Assembly: GCA_019722365.1 (NCBI GenBank)
Contig: JADFUC010000169.1
Span: forward strand, 124,001 to 188,000
Reading direction: 5' to 3'
From: Lithospermum erythrorhizon
Lineage: Eukaryota; Streptophyta; Magnoliopsida; Boraginales; Boraginaceae
DNA length: 64,000 nucleotides
The notes under the pieces are model-generated. The model ran no database searches. It saw only the letters and a program-made list of their open reading frames with translations, and was not told the origin of the DNA. Below, piece after piece: positions 24,901 through 36,874 of the stretch. Position numbers and translations under genes: made by a program. Positions within the stretch are counted from its first letter, which is position 1, and each line of letters opens with the position of its first letter.

Positions 24901-25845
24901 ACTTCCCCATTTTTGTGGTTTTCTGGCAAGCTGACTGAATGTTCTAACAACTAATGTTTTTTCATACAATGTATGAGTTCTAGTTGTTGAACATGCATTG
25001 TATGGTGTTAGTCAGTACAGTTTCTAATACGAACACGAAAATATGGATTGGGGAGTTTTAGTTTTAATTCACATTAATTCCTTAATTACAATTGCGTACT
25101 CAAGAACTACAATAAATTAGCAAAAGAAGCAGGCAAGACAATATTCCAAGAATTATAAAAGGGTAATGAAACCATACCACAGTGAAGAAGACATAAATAC
25201 ACAAGAACTTGAGGAAGACAAATCCCACTCTGATCACAGTAATGAACCTATTCTTGAGCCAAAATTGAAGAACTTTCTCCCTCTTCTCCACAGACATCTC
25301 TGAAAACTTGTTTATGAAGGGCCACTCCTTAACAAAACAAAGAGTGCCACAGAGCAAAAGGGTTCCAATCCTAGACGACAACATTCTCAGTATAAACCTC
25401 ACCAGTAGAAAAAGCTCAAGAAACCCCCTTTTGGACACAATTTCTGCAGCCTGTGTACAAATGCACCAAATTAGTCAACAAGATGAAAAAATAATAAACA
25501 TGTGATCTTTTTTTTATAATGTTTTTTCAAATATTTATTATGGAAAACAAAGAGGGTCATATGAAACTAACTCTGGGAAGTCTGCCTCCAAGTAAGGCGT
25601 TACAAAAACTATAGTACCTCATCAGGAATAGGATATTGAGCACCAGAAGCTTTGCAGAAAGATTCAATGGCCTGATTGGTTTTCTGATCATTTCTTGCTG
25701 GATGCTCGATAGACTCGAGAGGTACTGGAGGGACAAAAGCTTCACAAATGCTTGTTAAAGCCTCCATATCAGATGAAGAAAAGACATGGCTATACTTGGT
25801 TTCTCTTCTCCCTCCTTTGAGCAAAGGGTGAAAATTTCTCTTCAT
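21905..25845 (-). CDS. Long-chain fatty alcohol oxidase (FAO-type GMC oxidoreductase)
   Basis: Three exons: 25845-25618, 25450-25178 and 23650-21905. All splice in phase 0 with GT-AG introns of 167 and 1527 bp, giving about 748 residues, typical of plant FAO proteins. Exon 2 holds two hydrophobic stretches ([14 protein letters not shown] and [18 protein letters not shown]) that predict membrane anchoring. Exon 3 holds the ADP-binding motif [12 protein letters not shown] (~240-250), [11 protein letters not shown] (FAD/GMC signature), and the C-terminal [12 protein letters not shown] with the presumed catalytic His (~678) plus GVNPMITI. Reaction: long-chain fatty alcohol + O2 to fatty aldehyde + H2O2, used in omega-oxidation and wax or lipid turnover. 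The start is the first ATG of a frame matching family N-termini. It sits at the edge of a tandem repeat that copies its context. Confidence 0.94.
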
Positions 25846-26295
25846 GGTACCTATATATATTCAATCAAAACTGAATTTGAGCAACTATATGAAAACACTA
25901 CAATAATCAAATTAACTCTTCATGGTACGTGTCTATTTTATCAAGATTGGATTTGATCAACTATATGACAAACATTACAATAATCAAATTAACTCTTCTA
26001 TTTTATCAAGATTGAATTTGATCAACTGTATGACAATTGACAAACATTACAATAAAGAAATTAGCTCATCATGGCATCTGTCTATATTATCAAGATTGAA
26101 ATTGAACAACTATATGACAAACATTACAATAAAAAAATTAAGTCTTCATGGCATCTGTCTATTTTATCAAGATTGAATTTTATAAACTATATGACAAACA
26201 TTACAATAAACAAATTAACTTTGCATGGTATCTGTCTATTTTATCAAGATTGAATTTGAACAACTATAGGACAAAAATGACAATAAAGAAAATTA
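25842..26295 (-). repeat. ~76-bp tandem repeat (about six copies) over the oxidase start and 5' leader
   Basis: Copies share, on the plus strand, tcatgg, tctattttatcaagattgaat, caactatatgacaaa and cattacaataa, followed by aattaactctt-like ends. Starts fall near 25842, 25920, 25999, 26070, 26148 and 26223. The first copy contains the oxidase ATG itself (cat at 25843-25845). Most of the others carry a matching ATG that runs into TAA after three codons. A donor-like AAAG|GTAATT near 26295 and an acceptor-like ATATAG| near 25850 could instead make the array a 5'UTR intron. Confidence 0.85.
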
Positions 26296-26429
26296 CCTTT
26301 TTTAGAAGTTGATGATTACTTGAGAGAAAGTGAAATCATAAGGTGTAGTATATGATTATGTCGAACAAAAGTACTCTGTAATAAAATGCTAGATTACAAT
26401 CTGATGAATGCTGAGTGAAGCTTTGTCCC

Positions 26430-26437
26430 TATTTATA
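26430..26437 (-). promoter_or_regulatory. TATA box of the fatty alcohol oxidase gene
   Basis: On the minus strand the sequence reads ACTATAAATAGGG, a near-perfect plant TATA box. It lies 585 bp upstream of the start codon and just upstream of the tandem-repeat leader. Transcription would start near 26400. Confidence 0.65.
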
Positions 26438-26527
26438 GTACGTTGTAGTAACGTATCTAACGCCATCATGACCCTGGCACTTTGGCTCTCATTCAGTATA
26501 ATAAAATATGCATACCTATACCAAAAA

Positions 26528-26692
26528 GGCTAAATTTCATTCCGACACCTAGAACTAATTTCATCATTTCAAATAGACACCTAAACATTTCAACATTTCA
26601 AAATAGACACTGAAGTCGATTTTCTCGCACCTAAACTTTTCAAATTCCATTTTTAAGCAAGGTTTATAACGCTTGACTTGAAAATAGGCTTC
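26528..26692 (+). repeat. Left TIR of the Mutator-like element
   Basis: Pairs with the inverse complement of about 36702-36865. Shared segments include catcatttcaaata, acacctaaacatttcaac and aacttttcaaattccat. Confidence 0.8.
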
Positions 26693-27423
26693 CAAGCCAT
26701 GGGTAGGTTATCTATATTGAAAATATGGATATTTTAAGGAAAAAATAAAGAAAGTTTAGGTGCCACTACATTAAAAATCAATTTTTTTGAAGGAATAAAA
26801 AAAGAAGTTTAGGTGCCATGAGCTGAAATATTTTTTCTTATTAATCAACAAAATCTTCCCAGATGAATTAATAATCGAGTTATTCAAGTGTTTAGGTGAC
26901 AAGGTTAGCAGAGACGCCGTGTCGTTCGTTTGCAAGAGGTGGCTTGATTTGGAGAGGCTGAGCCGTAACATTTGCAAGAGGTGCCTTGATTTAATAAGTA
27001 GTGGAACAATTGGAAAGGTGACATTTTTATATAAAAAAGTGTAGGTGAATAATTGGAATACTATTGCTTGGTTCAGCTTGGATTTATTGTAGTTAACATA
27101 GTGAATTGATTTTAGATGCAAAGGAATGGCGATCCCTTAGAAATAGCATTCCGGTTCACCTCTTGCTAGCCTTTTTACAACTTTCGGAATTTATTTATCG
27201 ACATTTAGTCTCTTTTTTTGTAATCTTCTGGTTCATGCCCAACATCACTTTTTCTTCTACTTTGTGAATTTTTCCAGCCATTTTTTTTCGCCACTGTAAA
27301 AGGATTTTGTGTTTAATACGATGTATGCTTTGAATTATCAAGTATTTAAAATATTTATCATGGTTTTGAATTGTTTAAGGTGATGATATTGTTAAATGGG
27401 TATGGGTTAATAGCGCAGTTAGG

Positions 27424-28417
27424 TGAAGAAAATTACTTTTCAAATATTATACGTAAGATAACACAAATCCATAATTCATGGGATTCAAAGTCAGTACAAT
27501 AAGCATTATTTATATAAAACATATAATTAAATTATAAGAATGCAGGACTTATACTTAGCCGTGGAGTAAATTCCACTAAAATTCATTATCGCTTCAAATT
27601 CATAACGCCAATTTGACTTCCCTTCGCCTCATTGTAATATCAATCGTATTATATCTCTAGTTAACCACACCTTTATACTTAATCAAGAACTAATCTATGC
27701 CAAGTAAAATGCTTAATTTAACAAAACTGAAACCCCAAATTCTTGGGAGAATCAGCCAAAAGTGGGGCGGCTACCAGTTTTTGGTGAAAAGCTTTTTACA
27801 AAATTACTTAAAATTCCTAAAGCTGTTTTATACAGTACAGTTAAAATGCTCATGTTAATTCAAGATTGGGGATTGACTCGTTAACTCTATTACCAAGGAT
27901 AATTAAATGCAGCCAAGAATGAGCTGAACTATTTAATTAAGCTTACTCAATAGTAATGAGTCAATATCAATAATCTTCAAGTTATCGTATAACAATTAAA
28001 ATTATTTCGAACCAATTAAAATAACTATTTAATCGATTTTATTTTGTTCAATCGATATTCTACAAGCAAAATTCCTCAGAATTTTAGAAATATATTTCTC
28101 AATTATATAGTTATCTTTGCATGAAATATAACTCAACGCCACTGCATGCGCGACCTTCAAAGCCCTATATTATGGTTGTAATAATAATTGACCAATTAAT
28201 ATTATTATAACGATTAACGAGTAAGATCTAAAGAATCGCTTCATAAACCCTTTTAAATTATCACAGAAAACCAGCTAATTAAGAATATATAATTACTAAG
28301 TTGAACACTCAAGCTTCCTATAATCAAAGCATTTAACCTAATCGGGTAAATGAATCAAGGCACACTGTCGCGAATTCCGGCATAATAAATGGAACCAATT
28401 CTCATTGATTTCCAACA
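27424..28417 (-). repeat. 3' LTR of the Copia element
   Basis: The element is read on the minus strand, so this left copy is the 3' LTR. It matches 35662-36657 along its whole length with frequent small indels and ends next to the TTAGG duplication. Confidence 0.92.
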
Positions 28418-30186
28418 CTCCTACCTGCCTCTTGGACGATTATCTTACAATTCCCTTTATCACGCTGATTCTAGTCGAGGGCTAATTATAAGAAGTCATG
28501 GCTTAAACACCCACAAATCTCTTTTACTCGAGTATGAACTGAATAAAGATGCATGCAAGGCCCCATAAACTAATCATTACTAACCGCACGAGAGTTCTAG
28601 ATCTTCCTTTAGATATCAAGGATTCGACAAATCCCTCCCAATATATCAACATCTATCGCTATACTCACCAAGCAAGTGACCTAACATATGCCGTTATAAT
28701 CCCCACTTGGGCGCAGAATTTTCGTCATAAATAAAGTACGTATCAGATAACATGTATAGTTATATATCGTAGGTTCAAGAATTGATTTAATCCTTAAAAT
28801 TCTAAACAAATGTCATAGGACAATGTATATACATATCTTCTATGAATTGCTTCTGGCCAAGGCTTCCTCAGCCTCCCTACCACTGCACCCCACGGTATCG
28901 ATCTAGTCCTCAGAGCTAACGTGATCAATTCGAATACTAATCAAACACCATTAGTCATATGATGCTTCGTCGCCCTAACTATCAAGATATGACCAAGGCC
29001 TCAGCTATCCTAATGCTTCTAGGTCAAGAGGCGTAATTAGCCTGCTTATCTCTAAAACATGTAATTTCAACTCTTGTGTGTGGATTTAACCTTTCACTCA
29101 TCGAGGATACACTACATGTATATTATATGTAAATTCAAACATAGGTCATATAATAAACAAATATATTAAAATATGGCTAAATAATATTCAAACATTTGTT
29201 CACATAACACAATAGATACATACCCGACTCCCACTTAACCTAACACCACCGCGACATCCCCTGCCTACCTATGTTCACCGTGACGCTTCATCACGCTTGG
29301 CTCCCGACTTAGTGGTTTAGTAGTGGCCTACGATTGGCACTGCTTCTACTTTAATACTTTGACATCACCTCCCTATCAAGATATCTCAACTGCATATTTC
29401 CCAGCACGTGCCTGGATTTCCGATGTCATTGGGTTCCTTAGTCTTGTTATCGCCTTTATCGCTCACAAAACAACCCCTAATCGGTCCCTCAACTTTAGTA
29501 CCACCAAGTTCGGGTCACTTAACTTTTATCCAACATGCTTCTTTTGGGCTGCCTGACATGAATGCATTCTGATTCCGGTGTAATCAACAAGATCATTGAA
29601 CTCCTCCAAGAGCATCAGCTCCACCGCTGAGACAAACAGCTGATACCTGCACCTGAACCATAGTCGCCTCTGCCGCTTGAAATCGCGCCGGTGTACCTCG
29701 TCACCGCGACTCTCATCTCCACTCATATACTAAGAAAGCATCTTTAGTTCTCCCGATACTTCCCTAAGATGCACTTCACCGCAATCCAGTTGGCTTTCTA
29801 CCTTGGATAGCTCGTACTACCGGGTTAAGCACTTGAGCATAAGACACATCAAAATCTAGCGCATAAATACTTCTGCATAAGCACGATTTGGATCCTATAA
29901 TGCAAGATAAGTGCATGTTCTTTCATTCTGGCTCATATCCCAAAGACTAGTAGCTGGAATCGTGCCTGCTGAGTCGAACCTTAGAAGGCCCCATGGGAGA
30001 CACCCTTCGAATTACTATAAGTCGAAATCTCTTTGGCAGCATCTTTATCTCACATAAAAGATCCCGACAAAGTCCAACGCCTCCGCCCGATCCCTATGGA
30101 TCTTTATTCCTATATTGTGCTTCGCCTAAGTCCCTCTCATCAGAAATACCTGCAAATACTAACCTTGACCGAAAAGTTTAGTAACT

Positions 30187-30923
30187 CTACGCTTGTTTCA
30201 ATGATAATACCCGACATACGTGACTGCTTTTAGGAATGATACATAACTCCCACTTACCTCTTGTATACACAAGATTCTTTCTTCGCTCTCGATTTAAACC
30301 AAACTTTGATCGATTCATCAAAAACGTAGATTCCAACTCATGGATGCTCCCGCTAAGACCATAAATGACTTTGCAACTTGTATACCTCTTAGGTCCTTTA
30401 GGACACGTGAAGCCCGGAGGTTGCAACAGCTTAATATCTTCTCCTAAATTTCCATTCAGAGTTTTGCCCATATCCATTTTGCCATATTTCATAGTCAGCG
30501 AAATGCAAAGAATGGCTAAGATTATCCGATGGATTTAAAGCATAGCTAACGCGCAGTAAGTTTCGCCATAGTCCACCTCGCGAACTTGTTTGAAACCTTT
30601 CGCTACAAGTCTAGCTTTGAAACATCAACGCTTCCGCTTTATCATGTTTCTTCTAAATACCTATTTATATCTAATAGCGAGCCCCATTTGGTAAATCCAA
30701 TGCGACTAAACCTCGCTTTCGTACATGTAATCCATCTCGATCGCATGGCACCTACATTTGTCAAGATCTTGCTATTCATTGCTTCTTGTAAGAAGCCTGG
30801 CTCACACTCAATGATGAAAGTCACCATACCAAGGCCTGTCTGCAGGGCGAACTCGTCAGTTCTCCTAAGGGTCAGTTCTTCCACAAATTGGTGGATCAAG
30901 AATCTAGCTCCTATGAGCAGCAC
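30187..30923 (-). pseudogene. Copia reverse transcriptase relic
   Basis: On the minus strand a frame contains MGKTLNGNLGEDIKLLQPPG and a degraded VIYGLSGSIHELE. These correspond to the Copia RT motifs 'VKTAFLNGNLEEDIYMxQPxGF' and 'SIYGLKQASRxWN'. A second frame (30923-30642) has ECEPGFLQEAMNS and GAMRSRW, equivalent to the segment just upstream of RT ('TYQEAMxSxxSxxWLxAMRSEM'). The YVDD catalytic box was not found. Confidence 0.8.
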
Positions 30924-31299
30924 CTAATTTCAGAATGTCAGATGCCTCCGCATTAAATGATCGAGTACGGATTATCAACAGTCAACAAGCATTTAACACC
31001 ATTACTTAGTCCTTCTGGATGTGATATATTCCTTTTCAAGGAATACTCCTGCTCCGGCAATGAAGATTTTATTCTCCGCTTCACAGTGTATAGTAACTAA
31101 CTCTGCTTCCCTGATATCCTATGAAATAAAGATTTATCGTGACGGGCGCAAGTTTATCTTGGTTAATCTTTAACATAAGCTTCATGTACCCCAAATCTTA
31201 GAAAACCCAACTTTGGGAATCTTCCAAACCACAGCCTGGTGGGGGAGTTTTATCCGCCGACTCGCTGGACATCCGTTTAAGGTAAGTACGCTAGCTGGG

Positions 31300-31660
31300 T
31301 ATATCCCTGTGTAAATTAATCGGTAGATCGATAGGCTTCACTGGCAGATCGAACCATGTCGTTAGCGGTTCGATTTCCTTTTCGACACGCCATTACTGCG
31401 GGCGCTCCCGCCGAGTTTCTAGCTGGTGAAGCAATACCACACTTAAGACGAAAGATTGAATCAAGGACTAAATATTCTCCAGCCCTCTATCGAATCGAGA
31501 ATCTTTATTGTCTTGTTCAATTGGTTTACTTCATTTCGAACTCCTTGAATTTCCTCTCAAAGACTTTGCTCAGGTCTCATCGATACAATAAAACCGCATC
31601 TACCGTAGTCACGCAGAAACGAATGAAGCAGTTATAACCTCCTCGCAGGCGTTTCATCGC
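31300..31660 (-). pseudogene. Copia integrase core relic
   Basis: Translating the minus strand in changing frames gives FERKFKEF, then RAGEYL (integrase 'RGGEYL'), CGIASPARNSAGAPAVMACR (integrase 'CGIxxQxxxPxTPQxNGVSER') and NRTANDMVRS ('NRTLLDMVRS'). This is the DDE integrase core around its second Asp and Glu, frameshifted and partly substituted. Confidence 0.75.
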
Positions 31661-32277
31661 CCATACATCAGCGCGTATTTATCCCCTAATAAATCACTTG
31701 CCCTTTCATTTGGCTTTCAAAGGAAAGGCATTTTGGTCATTTTGCCTGCATACACTACACTTATCAGATGATTCATAATCGAAACTTTTATTCCAATTTA
31801 AGGAGTTTTGATTCGGTTCTCTAATGACCTACCGCAATGCCATAGGTATGTTCGTTTAAGTCATAGGGCTTATCTTTGGGCTTAAGTTTATGTTATATGA
31901 CTCATTAATCATGTCTAAAACGATAGACTATTTTGAAGTGGAGTATGTACTAAATACTACCCCATTCCCGGTGATCCTAAATTCATCTAGATCTATTGAA
32001 AATGAAAACCATCATTATTCAAAAGTTCGTAAATAGAAATAATATTCCTACAAATCAGTACATAAGAAACTTAGATAAGTTCAAAACAAGGCCCGTGGGC
32101 AATTTAAACTAATGGATCCTATCAAGAAGTGGCCGCAACTTCTCAAGCGCCATTTCCCACACGCATCCATTTCCTCTCGAGTTCTACTCGACTTGAGTTC
32201 CCCGACATATTACGACAAATACGAGAACCACAACCGTGCTCCAAAGACTCCACGACGAGAATTAAGTCAGACAAACT

Positions 32278-32487
32278 TCAATAACATACATAATTTAGGG
32301 TCGAAGCTGTCACGGCACTATTCTTCCTATCATCCATGTATCCCCCCAGTCGACTTCCAAAGGACCTGTGCTCGCAATAATGACACTTGTCATCCTTCCT
32401 AGCTCCTCCCTTCAAAGAATTCCTGATATTAACCCTTGGCCTCAAGCAGTCTCTTCTTCTTGAATTTCTTCTTGTTTCGACTACCAA
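32278..32487 (-). pseudogene. Copia gag zinc-knuckle relic
   Basis: A minus-strand frame contains KDDKCHYCEHRSFGSRLGGY, which aligns with the gag CCHC knuckle and its flank ('KCHYCxxxGHxxRxC'). The last Cys and the His spacing are lost. Confidence 0.6.
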
Positions 32488-34040
32488 AACAAGGAGTAAG
32501 TTTTAGTCTTACCTGTGTTCGCCTCAAGATTCGTGATCATCTTATGCGCTTCGCTTGTAGATAACTCAAACTTAAGATATCAAGTCTATGATAAACTGGT
32601 AGAATTTGTCTGGAAGAGACTTCTGTGATTTATCCACAACCGCTTCTTTTGGAGACACCGTGCCTGTATGCCGAGTCGATCACTGGCCAATCATTTTAAT
32701 GATATGAGGGCTTCAAGGGCCTCGTCTGCTCTCTGGCCATTGCCCATTTAGAGCAATGCATAAAGTTGTCATATCTCTCGCTTTCTAGCTTCCTTTTAGA
32801 ATAATTCTCAAGTTGCCGTATATGTCATAGCGTCGCCACCTTTCATATCAATTTGGAACGGTTCCATATTGGCAAGCATTTGCACATCGAGACATCCATG
32901 ACGTACTCTCAGGCTTTTTGTGGATCCCTTCCACGGGAGGCAATTATCATTAATAGGTTTCAAGGAACCTTATCGCTCGCCACGTATTCGGGCTCCTCTC
33001 GCTCGGTAATGATTCTCAAGTTTCTGCACCACTAAAATTGAAAGAGTTCAAATTTTGCACTTTCAAGGCCGAAATGGGCTTTGTGCCTCTAGAGTAGCAA
33101 TATTGCAGCCATATTAATTCTATGCTAATAAGTAACAAAATAATGCATCAAAGAAACTATCACGCTAAAACACTTACAACAAATTGTAAAGTAAATACTT
33201 AATACTTCAAATCTCAATTTAAATATATTAGTATCACATTTATTACACTTTAAATTCAAACGGCAAATAATCGCTACATTTCGAATCCAAATATAATAGA
33301 AGTTGTCAAACTGGACCATAAAACTACATAACTCTTGTGTTACTAGCATCTCTTAAGGTGACGCTACCCAACATTTGTATCTCCGAAACCGAAGCAAGAT
33401 AATACCACCAAACCAAAGCGCGCTGATCGACTAATCAAAAGCCTGCAACGCTAGCAGGAAATCACTTCAACATGATCCATTGTCATATCAGCAACATTGT
33501 ACATCTTACTATCATCACGGGTGCGCCTAATCACGCAGCTTGATCGCATTAACTTTAAAATTGGCTCGATACTTTGCTTAAATTTTAATTCCATTGTATT
33601 ATTATTATTTTGTTTTCATTTACTCATGCATACTAGCATAATCAAGCAATACATGCAACATGAAAAAATAAACAAGTAATGTACATCAAGAGATATACGA
33701 TATGGCCCCTAGAACTCATTACAAGTATTTATCAAATACTAACATAAGTCCTAATTCTTGTATCTCACTGGATCCATCCGAGTCCACCAAGTACTCACCA
33801 CCGCGAAACGATCTTCAATATCTTCACTATATAATATTTATATACTAGCCCATCTTTGCTAAATTGGCAAGCTCAAAGTGTAAATGAAATAAATAAATAC
33901 AAGAAATAATGACTTTTAAGGTTATTTCATAACATTACGTTCTAATCTAAAAATAAATAAATGGGCCATATCTAGAGAGATTTCCATTCCAATCACCATT
34001 ATAAAATATATGAGACTTTATTAAATCACATAAATGAACT

Positions 34041-34975
34041 TAATAAATATTTTAAAACGGCATTGAAAATGCATGTTTGTAATTATCAAATTAATTAATC
34101 CATGTAATTACAATATATTAAAATAATTAATATAAACTCAATTATCATATTACATGTCAATTAATAATTATTACCAATAATTATTAACTGTGATATATAT
34201 TATAGAAAAAATATCTATCACAATATTTTCTAAAATACATAAGAGTCAAGCCAGCACATAATCATATAATACTTTAAATTAATTTAAAAGATAGAATATA
34301 AAGGAAATTAATTAATTGTCATCACATAATTAATTACAATTAATTAGTTGATTAAAATGACAATAATAATCAATAAAACCGAATATAACTAGTCCCATAA
34401 TTTTAGAAACCAAAATGCTTAATAAATTCAAAATTAGGTTTTCAAAATTAGCTTATTGACGCCATAACGGCTTCGACGATCGCCCATATGCCGACGCTTA
34501 TTAATGAATCATTAAATATTTTAAATGGTACAAAATGCATGTTTGTAATTATCAAATTAATTAATCCATGTAATTACACATATTAAAATTAATTAATATA
34601 AACTCACAATTATCATATTATTATGCCAATTAATAATTATTACCAATAATTATTAATCAGATATATATTATAGAAAATATTCATCATAAATATTTTCTAA
34701 AAATACATTAAGAGCGAAGTTTGTTACTATAATCATGGCATCACTTTTAAATTAATCTTTAAAAGATATAAGGCAAAGGAAATTAATTAATTGTCAATAC
34801 ATGTTAATTATACCAATTAGTTGATTAAAATGACAAATAATAAATAAAAAATCAAATATAACTAGTCCCATAAGTTTATAAACCAAAATGTTAATAAATC
34901 TTGACCAGTGCTTTCAAAATTAAAAAGACACGCCATAAACGGGCTCGACGACGGCGGCCGACGCCGACACGAGCC
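34041..34975. repeat. ~465-bp tandem duplication in the 5' leader of the Copia element
   Basis: The block starting near 34041 recurs near 34507. gcatgtttgtaattatcaaa is at 34071 and 34538, and later shared landmarks are aataattattaccaataatt, aactagtcccataa and a CGCCATAA...TCGACGA stretch. The offset is about 467 bp. It lies between the 5' LTR and the zinc-knuckle region. Confidence 0.8.
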
Positions 34976-35661
34976 TGGGCTTCGGTCAGCGTCCATCAAT
35001 ATTTTGGTACCAAAATCACCCCGATCCGACATGGTAGATGCGCCTGAGGGTCGCTGGAAGTCACTGGCCGATTTATTATGAATAATACCATATTTAACCT
35101 TGCCAGATTTAATTTAATCTGCTTAAAATCATGCTTTTTAGGCTTTAAAAATTTTCAAAATTTATGAAATTCGAACACGTTTAACCTATAATTTTCTTGA
35201 ACAAACTCTAATCGGGTCGCTCATTAAAATAAATTTTCTATATTTAATTATTAATTAAACAGTCCGTAAATCTCAAAATTATTTTGAGGCACTTAGAAAA
35301 CTCCAAAATTATAAATTTAATGGAGATCTTCGCGTTATCCGGTTCCTTAAAAATTAGGTTTTAATTTTACAAAAACTTTACACGCCCCAAACACGCTTTT
35401 ACAAAACTGTTTTTGAAACAAAATCAATTAAATCGCCCTTTTAATTTATGAAACAACCATGTTAACAAAATATGATAATACATCATCATAAACTGTGAAA
35501 ATATGCAAACTCAATAATCAAGAACATGGTGATTTATTTCATCATATATTTATCAATTAAATATATGAATAAGAATTAATCAAATAAAAAAAAAATTTGA
35601 TAAACACAAACAGCATAAAATAAATAATGTAAAGCAACTTTAATTTGGCCTATGATGCCAC

Positions 35662-36657
35662 TGAAGAAAATTACTATGGATATATGAGTATAAATACAAA
35701 TCCATAGTTCCGTGGATCTTTGTATTTATACTACATTATTTATATAAAAACATATAATTAAATTATATGCACAGAGGACTTTATGTTACAGAAATGGAGT
35801 AAATTCCACTAAAATTCACACGCTTCAAATCACAACGCACTCTGACTTCCCTTCAAATTCCTTTGCTGTAATATCAATCGATGATATCTCTAGCTAGTCC
35901 ACAATTATATGGCCGAATCAAGAACTAATCTATTAGTAAACAAGCGACGAACAAAACTGGGAAACCCCCAAAATTCTTGGGAGAATTTCGCCAAAGGGGC
36001 GGCTACTAGGTTTTTGGTGAAAAAGTTTTTACAAAAACTTTGATTTAAAACCCTAAAGTTTGTTTATATAAAAATAGTTAAACAAGTCCGATAAGCAAAT
36101 CTGCTAAGTATTAGCTTGATTCGTTAACTCTATTAGTTCAAGACACTAATGAGTTGCTAATGAGCTGAACTATTTAATTGCTTTCAATTAAATAGTAAAT
36201 GAATAATATCAATAATCTTCAAGTTATCGATAAATACTAAATTGATTCGAACCAATTAAATAACTATTTAATTGATTCTATTTGTTCAATCGATATTCTA
36301 CATAAAATGTAGAATCTGTAATTGAGAAATATATTTCAATTATATAGTTCTCTTTAATTTGCTACATGAAATAACTCAACGCCACCAGATGCTAATTCTG
36401 TGCCTTATAATAGTAGTTTCGTATAATAACAATAATTGACCAATTACTATTATTATAACGATTAACGAGTAAGTCTAGCAATCGCCTATAACCCCTAAAT
36501 CTATCATGAACTCCACACTAAAGAATATACAATTCAATAAGTTTCTGAATACTAAGTTCCTCGATAATCACATTTTAACCCAACTGTAAAATGAATCGCT
36601 ACACAATCGTCAAAGAACGGCATAATAAATGGAACCAATTCTCATTGATTTCCAACA
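35662..36657 (-). repeat. 5' LTR of the Copia element
   Basis: Right copy of the LTR pair. On the minus strand it is followed within two bases by the degraded iMet primer-binding site. Confidence 0.92.
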
Positions 36658-36701
36658 TTAGGTACCTTTCAAGCTAGTTAATAAGTGTGAATTGACAAAC
36701 A

Positions 36702-36865
36702 TACTCTTGTAATTGAAGTCAAACGGCAGTCAACTTCTTAAAAAATGGAATTTGAAAAGTTCAGGTGCCAAAAATCACTTTCAAGTGCTTATTTGAAAGG
36801 TTGAAATGTTTAGGTGCCTATTTGAAATGATGAAAATAGTTACGTGCCATAAACGAAATTTAGCC
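36702..36865 (-). repeat. Right TIR of the Mutator-like element
   Basis: Inverse complement of the left TIR, with scattered substitutions and small gaps. It ends at the 9-bp target duplication. Confidence 0.8.
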
Positions 36866-36874
36866 TACCAAAAT

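Larger units (their letters stand above)
27424..36657 (-). mobile_element. Copia-type LTR retrotransposon, nested in the Mutator-like element
   Basis: Two direct repeats (27424-28417, 994 bp; 35662-36657, 996 bp) begin TGAAGAAAATTAC and end TTTCCAACA on the plus strand, i.e. TGTTGGAAA...TTCTTCA on the minus strand. The flanking 5-bp duplication is perfect: TTAGG at 27419-27423 and 36658-36662. On the minus strand a tRNA-iMet-like primer site (TGGCATCATAGGCC) follows the right (5') LTR, and a purine-rich tract (AGGCAGGTAGGAG) precedes the left (3') LTR. Internal order is zinc knuckle, integrase, reverse transcriptase, the Copia order. All coding parts are broken, and the LTRs differ by many substitutions and indels, so it is old and inactive. 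Confidence 0.93.
26528..36865. mobile_element. Mutator-like element with long TIRs, split by a Copia insertion
   Basis: GGCTAAATTTC at 26528 and its inverse complement GAAATTTAGCC ending at 36865 open inverted repeats of about 165 bp. The flanks are taccaaaaa (26519-26527) and taccaaaat (36866-36874), a 9-bp duplication with one mismatch. A 9-bp TSD with long TIRs is the Mutator-like (MULE) signature. Removing the inner Copia element leaves about 1.1 kb with no transposase, so this is a non-autonomous MULE. Confidence 0.8.

Noticed and set aside
25922..26253. Protein-coding frames over the tandem repeat on the plus strand
   Set aside because: These frames (for example repeated SWHLSILSRL) arise only because the repeat period keeps phase for a few units. 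They have no family match and no gene context.
25842..26295. CRISPR-like array
   Set aside because: The repeats are adjacent, diverged and without unique spacers. It is a simple tandem repeat in a plant gene leader.
31356..31637. Plus-strand frame of 93 codons
   Set aside because: Antisense to the Copia integrase relic.
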